NCBI RefSeq assembly: GCF_019649055.1
Contig: NW_026570233.1
Location: 1,612,001-1,676,000 of the forward strand
DNA: 64,000 nucleotides
Direction of reading: 5' to 3'
From: Paramacrobiotus metropolitanus
Lineage: Eukaryota; Tardigrada; Eutardigrada; Parachela; Macrobiotidae
Part shown: one piece after another, positions 57,311 through 64,000 of the stretch
How the letters are laid out: each line of letters starts with the position of its first letter
Position numbering within the stretch: position 1 is the first letter of the stretch
The notes under the pieces: model-generated
What the model was told of the DNA's origin: nothing
Databases searched by the model: none
Seen by the model: the letters and a program-made list of their open reading frames with translations, nothing else
Translations under genes and position numbers: made by a program

Positions 57311-58478
57311 GAAGTGGCTAGCGAATGTGACTGCCCCATTGGCGTCGATCTTTCGTGTTATTATTGTAATCACGAATCACGATCAATGTTACAGTAAAAT
57401 CATGCGACGGCTCGACGTTAAACTTATCAGTTTTTTTAGTATTATTTTGACGATAATTTTTTACAGATTCTATAGAAAATTATCGAATGAATAAGCCTGT
57501 AACAGATATCGCACAACAATCGAATCATCAGTTTGTAGGTGAGTATCTGTATGCAGATTATGAAATAATATGATAATTTTACAGGTGCAGCGCTGTTAAT
57601 TCCAGTGCAGCAAACTTATTCAAACAACACTAGCGTGTGACGGGTAGTCTGCACTAATTATCTGCACTTGTTTGACAAGCGTTTATGTTTTTTTAACAAG
57701 ACAATTTTTCTTTCAGCTTCTCGAGTAAACCGACTGGGGAGTACAGTCTAAATTAACATTTGCACGTTGCACTAATAGCTTGCGATACACAATAAAAATA
57801 CGCTGCGGAAATCCCAAATAACTTTGACTCACAATCTCGTTCTAGTGCTTTACGTAGTAGCCCGTTCAGTCTGTGCGGCATCGAACTTGTGAAAGTCGTT
57901 GAACGTTAGGAATTTTGAGAGTCCCAACAGCGATATTTGTGTGAATCTAATAACTTATTCCGCTTTGCTTACTTTTGTCGGCGGGGAAATGGTATCATTA
58001 TTAGGCTCACGTAACCTGATTGTGCAACCACTTGTCCTCAAGATTTCGTTACTTATAAGTTATTTACACAAGGAATTCAGTGTGGCTCTTTGTTTGTACA
58101 GCACTTCATATTCGGCCGGGATATTTGTTTCACCTTTCTAGGTGGTAAGTGTTGATCGTCTGCCGGGTACCTGTACATATGCAGTGGCGGTTATCTTGCG
58201 ACACGCATCGCTGTTTACTGGTGTCAAACAGCGCTTGAAACGCCTTAGTCATATTGGTTATTGGTATCTTTGGTATGACCCAGCAAATCCAAACCGGTGA
58301 TGTGTCAAGAGATTTAATCTGCCGGATGATAACAATGTCCTTGAATTACCGTCAAAACGGCGTATTGATCCCTATTCCACAGGCAGTCGAAGTACTCTGA
58401 CTTTGCTATGCCCTTTTTGACACAAACCGCAATCAATTGCTTTCAAACTGAATCAATCACTTTAAGCCTTAAGGATAT
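57311..58478. other. Intergenic, no gene recognised
   Basis: AT-rich; nothing called. Confidence 0.5.
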
Positions 58479-58486
58479 ACAAGGAT

Positions 58487-61400
58487 TAGAGCCCTGCACG
58501 AGCCGAGCAGCTCGGCTCGGCTCACGAGCGCTCGCCGCTCGCGAGCCTGCCGAGCGAGCGGGGATAATTTTAGGGATTTCCGAGCGATCCGAGCAACTGT
58601 AGGAAAACTGTGAACGAGCCGAGTGAGCAAGGTTACTTCCACCGAGCGAGCTCGAGCTGCGCACAAGTTCGACTCGCGAGCAACTTACCAAAAAGGGAAT
58701 AAAATTAAAATAATTATTTTGACTTCTTCCTGGGAGTGGTTACATACAAACCGCCGAATTGCGCAAACCTTCCCCAGTCGTATGGCGGTCTCGTAATAAA
58801 GTCAAAATTCCTGCGCATGTGCAACCTTTAGTGAAGCGGTGGTCACTTCATTTCCAACGATACCTGCAGTTTGCTACATCTAGCACAAACTGTGAAACTG
58901 AACTGCTGTTTACTGTACGCCATAAGCATGCAAGCTAATAATAGCTATTATCACTGCAAATACAGAAAGCGCTTTAGTTTTCCACTGTTTGATGTGCGGC
59001 TGCGCTAACGGATGATCAATTGTTACCCATACGTTTATAAGTAGCGTCGGTGTTTCTGTTTGCGGTTTTAACGATGTCAGGTTCGGAGGAGGAAATCACA
59101 ATTACAGAGACGTTGCACAGTAAAGGCGAGAAACCAACGTGTCCTAAGACGAAGCGACAGAAATTGCACGATTCTCTGGATGTTTCTGATCAGAAACCTA
59201 CTTTATCCCAGCTAAAAGTCTGGCTTAATGACGGTCGTGCTCATTCGGTTCCTAACCCGAAAGATAAATCTGACGTGCGGGGAAAATTCGAGTTGGTTCT
59301 TGACAGCAGCGACAAATTTCTACGGTTCGCTCAGTGCGTAGCATGTAAGATGGTGTACTCGTATGATCTGGGAGGGCCGACAACCAGCCTATCTCGTCAT
59401 GTTTGTGAAAAAAGCCGGCCTCGTCGATACTGGGATATTTGGCAAAACCACACGTCAACGCTGCGGCCAAGGTCGAAATTACTGCGGCCTGTACGAAGTA
59501 CGTGTGTCGTGATCTGCGGCCGTTCGAATCTGTATCCCAAGATGGTCTACGCCAGCTGATTGACACCGCGCTGAACGTCGCGTTGAAATATGGAAAACAA
59601 CCAATAAACGAATTATTACCGGATCCTACAACTGTAAGTCGGAACGTTGGGAAAACTGCTGCTGAATACCGCGATAAAGTCGGGCCAACTGTGCGAACAT
59701 GCTTATTAAAAAGCGGAGGTGCCATCACGCTAGATCTGTGGACGGAAGACTACACGAAGACATCTTATCTTGGTGTGACCGCGCACTACGTTATCGAAAA
59801 TAAGGCAAGTACAAATATTTTTTGTTAGCTATAATAAGCCGTCCGATATTCACAACTGGCTTGAATACCACCTTGCTTTCCTAGTTGGTAGACTGTGTGC
59901 TATTCGTGACGGAGTACACTCTGGAAGACAAGAAAGCCGTGAATGTACGAAAGTTTCTACTGGAACGCCTGGCACAGTTTGGGATTAAACCAGAAGATCT
60001 GCCAGACACGGTGTTTGTCTCGGATGAAGGTCCAAATGTTGTCAACGCAGTAACGGCAAAGGATATGCGCGATCAGATACCGTTCAAGCACCGAGCCTGT
60101 TCTGGTCACATCCTTAATACAGTATTGCGTAATACGTTCGCATCCAAAAGTAATCCGTTGCCCCAAACTGCCTGGCCAGCAGTCGACATACTGGACAAGA
60201 TTAAAGCACTGGTGACCCATTTTAAGCAAACTGGACTGATGAAGCAGCTCGCAACTACGCTGAAACAAGAATGCGAAACGCGTTGGAATTCCAAATATCG
60301 GGTAACGAAATTAGAATTATGAATTTTGAACATTACAAATATGTATTACAAATGTACTGCATAGCTTACACTTATCTGCTGTATTAGCACACGACCACAC
60401 GTATTAGATTAATGATATTAATCATATTATTAATGCGTGTACGGTATCGTATAGATATGGTTTTCATATTTCTTTAGATGCTTCAGTCACTGCTGCGAGA
60501 ATACGAAAATGTGCGAGCAGTTTTGCGGACCCGCGAAGACAATGGTGAAAAAAGGACGGAACTTCTACCAGGCCGTAAAAGAATGGTAGATGACTTGGCG
60601 CAGTTGCTAAAGTTTTTTGATGAGGCAACAAAAGAGCTCAGCATGTCTAAAGAACCATCCTTGCAAAAATGTGTTGCATGGTTTTTTATCCTGCGAGACG
60701 AACTGGAGAAGTTTACCAGCGAATATGTGGCAGTTAATATCATTGCAAAGCGAGCGCTGGAGTTTTTACAGAAGAAGTTTGTGCTGCACGATATCGAAAA
60801 AATTGCCTGCTTTTTGGATCCCTTCAAGAAATCTCTGAATATGTATACTAAGCCGGAGAAAGATGCCATTCACAGCATTGTGCGGAAAAGCCTGCCTACG
60901 CCGGCTTGTGCCTTGAAATTGACCTTTCCAGTTCGATCGTTGGATCCGGCAGTGTGTACGATCGCTTTGAGCAACAGCCCACCGAAGCCAGTGATGAATT
61001 GTCCTCGTACTTACTTTCGCCGATACCGTCTAAGTCAGTTAAATTGTTAGCTTATTGGATTAGTGAAAAAGATCGGTTTCCGGGATTGAGCGCTCTAGCT
61101 CTGAAAGTTTTTGCGGTTCCCGCTACCAGTACTCCTTCTGAACGTGCTTTCAGTCTGAGCGGATTTTTAGTGGATGCCAGGCGCACTTCTCTGAAGCCAG
61201 ACAAGGTCGATGATGTGTTATTTTTGCATAGTCACATGAAGTAATAAATTTTATATGAAATAAGTACTCGTACTTAATACCGTAGTGGACTGACCGTGTT
61301 CATTTTGTATCACACATACCAAAAACTAAATAATTTAGGAAAACATATTGCCGATCTTACGAACGAGCCCGAGCATTGAATATATTTTAGCGAGCGAGTC

Positions 61401-61545
61401 GAGCGAGCAGTGAGAAAGAAAAATTCATAAACGAGCGAGATGAGCGAGCAAGCGGTTAAACGCGAACGAGCTGAACGAGCAGGGGAATTTAGAGAGTCTA
61501 AACGAGCGAGTCGAGCAGCGCTTTTGCTGCTCGTGCAGGGCTCTA
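58487..61545 (+). mobile_element. Complete hAT-family DNA transposon, 3.06 kb
   Basis: The termini TAGAGCCCTGCACGAGC (left) and GCTCGTGCAGGGCTCTA (right) are perfect inverted repeats. Both sides carry the identical 8-bp target duplication ACAAGGAT (58479-58486 and 61546-61553). Both ends contain clustered CGAGCGAGC subterminal repeats (58500-58680 and 61390-61520), as expected of transposase-binding sites in hAT elements. It encloses the spliced transposase gene at 59074-61244. The intact ends and duplications point to a fairly recent insertion. Confidence 0.95.
59074..61244 (+). pseudogene. hAT transposase, spliced, two frameshifts
   Basis: ATG 59074 (MSGSEEEITITE) leads to a BED-type zinc finger (CVACKMVYSYDLGGPTTSLSRH). 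A one-base frame change follows near 59410-59430 beside an A6 run, then the conserved hAT core ITLDLWTEDYTKTSYLGVTA. Introns are 59805-59884 (80 nt, possibly GC-AG: AAG|GCAAGT) and 60302-60477, both phase 0. The second exon has VFVSDEGPNVVNAV and ACSGHILNTVL. The third begins at 60478 next to the conserved CETRWNS.Y context. A second frame change near 60890-60920 precedes the C-terminal dimerisation domain (FAVPATSTPSERAFSLSG, FLHSHMK, stop 61244). All expected hAT domains are present, but the two frame breaks should prevent a functional product unless they are assembly errors. Confidence 0.9.
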
Positions 61546-61553
61546 ACAAGGAT

Positions 61554-62357
61554 AACGTGTATTTACCCTGTTTCGCTTTAAATCCAGTTACCCTTTGGCG
61601 TTACCGATGGGTTAACATATATATACGACGAAGCTGCTGCAGCACTGATTGCATAGCTGCAGCTCTGTAATTTACCAATTTTTGTGGGTTATATTTTTGT
61701 TTCATCATTACAAACTTATGGAAAGCAGAAATAGATTTTTATTCTTGGAGACAACTCGATTTAACCTAATATAGGGTGCGGGGCACTCGTTATCTCCGCT
61801 CTTGTACCGTTCCGTTGATCACACGCACGCATGAATTGATCTGTGCACCAGCCATTTAATTCCGCGTTATTCAAGGATTACATGTTAGAGCTGGGGAGGT
61901 TTTCAACAGAATACACTCAGGTGAGATGAGATTTCAAAAAGCCCGTTTTTGAAAATCTGTCGCATTATCTGAGCTTTGTAATGTAAAACCGCACGACAGC
62001 GGTTTCGGAGTCCCGTTGTAATGTGCAGCATGCAGCCCATTGCAAAGTCGGAGTAGCCCGTGGCTCCGTAGCATAACTAAGGTGGTGCACTTTCCGGAGA
62101 TCCGCAAAAGTATGAAGAATAAGCATTAGACGTAAACAGCAAAAACAGAGAAAGTGGATCGCTCGTATAATCGTATTGGATTATGTCACAGTGCCCATAT
62201 TTTGCGGTTAATTACAAAGTAGAAAGAAATATGAAGTTACCGGTAATACAGGCAGTTATACAGCTACTTCGACTTACCCTGGACTCTCTTCGAGCAAAAT
62301 ATTAATGCAAATACAGCGCGAGCAGATGATAGGATAGATTGGAAACTTGGGTCCGAC
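61554..62357. other. Intergenic, no gene recognised
   Basis: Nothing called. Confidence 0.5.
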
Positions 62358-63022
62358 TTATGGGATTTGGCCCGGTACATAGCATCAAATTCGTGTACAT
62401 CCAGGGGACCTTTCGCTGTGGCGCGCTCCCAAACACTTTTCAGCATTGTTTTATGGTATTTTGTAGCCAGAAGAATTGTATACCTAGGTGAGAAAATCGT
62501 TTGCGCGCGCAACATCCAGTTGCTGAGTTATGAGGGTAACAAAATTTCAAAAAGTTTAAATGCATTCAAGTGTACCAAAAATCTCATTATGGACCGATCC
62601 CTTTCAAATTTTGCGCGTAAATGCACATAACCATGAAGATCGTTTTGACACGGATCCAGACTTCCACGATTTTTTGGAAATTTTAAAATGAATTTTAAAA
62701 TTTGAAAAACATGCTAGAACAGTGGATCCGTGTCAAAACGATCTTCATGGTAATGTGCATTCACGAGCAAAATTTGAAAGGGATCGGTCCATAATGAGAC
62801 TTTTGATGCACTTGAATGCATTTAAACTTTTTGGAATTTTGTTACCCTCATAACTCAGCAACCGGATGTTGCGCGCGAAAACGAATTTCACGCCTATGTA
62901 CACCAATCATTTGGCTACACAATGTCAAAAAGCAACCCAAAAAAGTATTTGAAAGTGCGCGAAAGCGAATATTCCAGTCAATGTACACGATTTTGGCGCT
63001 ATGTACCGGGCCAAATCCCTTA
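62358..63022. mobile_element. Complete foldback element with ~300-bp inverted arms
   Basis: The left arm begins TTATGGGATTTGGCCCGG and the right arm ends CCGGGCCAAATCCCTTA. The sequence reads back on itself for about 300 bp per side (arms about 62358-62665 and 62728-63022) around an AT-rich centre with AAAACATGCTAGAACAG. No ORF. This is the reference copy for the partial copies at 10.4, 26.5, 54.4 and 56.8 kb. Confidence 0.88.
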
Positions 63023-63389
63023 TGTACTTTTGCACTTCTACAATAGGTGACATTGTGAATACAGAGTCTAACTGGCTAACAAATTCCATTTATGATAGAT
63101 TTATATGCTTGAGAATTGCTTACATCAATTTGAGCGAGTACACGTTTCAAAAACTTTCCTCACTTATGCGCATTTCCATATTTCTTTCCGAAAATAATCA
63201 TTTTCTGTGTTAGTTGCCATTTTTGGGATTCAAATGGCGAGACACAGTGACAAATGGAAAAGGGTTTCTGAAATTTTGTCTTATCAACGGTTTCGATTTT
63301 ATCGACAAAAATTAAGGCCCTCAGGGGCGCACATTCACCGTGCAGCATACTCTAGCGACAACAAGATAAAAATGCAGGTACACAGATGC

Positions 63390-64000
63390 CGTTATATATC
63401 TTTATCAGCACAAGCCAGTCACATTGCGAATTTTGGTAATAAAAACAAGACTGATTATAATAGAAAAATTTCTTTCAAGTTGTCCGTTATATCCATGGCT
63501 CCGAGAACGGACACGGCGTTGCCCCGTTGAATTTCGATTGATAGACGCTGCCGTAAAAATTCATTTTATCGAGGTTCACCAGTGTGCTGCTGCAGTCGCT
63601 TGCCGATTTCCTTCACTAGAGCGGATGCCGACTTTCCCCAAGGCCCGAGTGTTTCGAAGGCTAACGGCGCGAAAATGTATCTGCCGTCAAGGTACGCGTA
63701 TAAATTGGTGTTCCTGTCTTCGGCGTGCAGCAGCGGATCGTGCGGATACCGAAGTGGACTTGATATGCGACGGGGCGACAGTGTCGACGCAAGTGTCGTC
63801 CCACGCTAAGCACATGCCACGTTTCAGGCAAACGTCGTGCATCAGTCCGGGCGACGATCGGACGTGGGGGAAGTACCGCGGGGGTCTAGCTTCGCTGGGA
63901 TATCGAACGAAACCAGTGATCGGCACACAATGCTATTCCGTCCTCCATGGTGGGCGTGTCTGCCGGCGGAGAAGGAGCATGACAGTCCGTGGTGGCCGTA
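63390..64000 (-). mobile_element. LINE-type retrotransposon, second copy (3' part, runs off the window)
   Basis: Read leftward, it matches the C-terminal domain and 3' UTR of the LINE at 2926-5772. Blocks include DTCVDTVAPSHIKSTS (around 63800) and, in another frame, the GRYIFAPLAFETLG equivalent. The frame change between them shows it is also defective. The 3' end, GTGACTGGCTTGTGCTGATA, falls at about 63390-63420. Confidence 0.85.

Noticed and set aside
58469-58691. Ser/Arg/Ala-rich frames at the hAT left end
   Set aside because: Translations of the CGAGC subterminal repeats of the transposon.

Overview
The window is animal nuclear DNA. Genes are scattered on both strands, are split by short GT-AG introns (mostly 57-90 nt, some 200-630 nt), and lie among decayed transposons. 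Gene content includes an ionotropic-receptor-type (IR/iGluR) chemoreceptor, a family of secreted LDL-receptor class A (LDLa) proteins, a multi-ZZ zinc-finger protein, short divergent HSP70 relatives and dermatopontin-like secreted proteins. Together with the very short introns this suggests a protostome invertebrate, possibly ecdysozoan (tardigrade or crustacean). The sequence alone does not settle the species. Nothing prokaryotic is present.

Layout. 1-1615 (-): divergent HSP70-like gene with frameshifts, cut by the window edge. 2284-5856: a 55-bp inverted-repeat pair enclosing a dead LINE-type reverse transcriptase; a second copy of that LINE enters from the right edge at 63.4-64 kb on the other strand. 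6.3-14.1 kb (+): a short HSP70-like gene, two intronless orphan genes and a gene with four ZZ fingers; a hAT-type MITE and a TA-flanked MITE sit between or inside them. 15.8-19.4 kb: small repeats, a six-cysteine ORF and a small secreted protein (-). 20.8-30.3 kb (+): three tandem paralogous secreted proteins, each a signal-peptide exon, a Pro/Ser/Thr-rich exon and a C-terminal LDLa domain. 31.0-33.0 kb (+): an IR-type receptor. 33.5-34.3 kb (-): a small secreted Gln/Ala-rich amphipathic protein. 35.4-40.7 kb: a dermatopontin-like gene (-) and its inverted, broken paralogue (+), with a unit carrying a 216-codon orphan ORF between or inside them. 41-46 kb: weakly supported exons and little else.

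46.0-52.4 kb is a G+C-richer island unlike its surroundings. Its left 4 kb has no credible protein but is packed with hairpins: at least nine copies share an invariant 7-nt loop (TTCTGTG) on stems that change by compensatory and wobble substitutions, plus two further hairpin families and duplicated long stems. Every wobble reads as G-U only on the + strand, so this looks like a selected structured RNA read rightward. Its right 2 kb holds, on the opposite strand, a long unrecognised reading frame with two in-frame stops. This is the best candidate in the window for an undescribed system.

52.5-64 kb is repeat-rich: several copies of a long foldback element, a complete hAT transposon (58487-61545) with perfect 8-bp target duplications, 14+ bp inverted termini and a frameshifted spliced transposase, and the second LINE copy.
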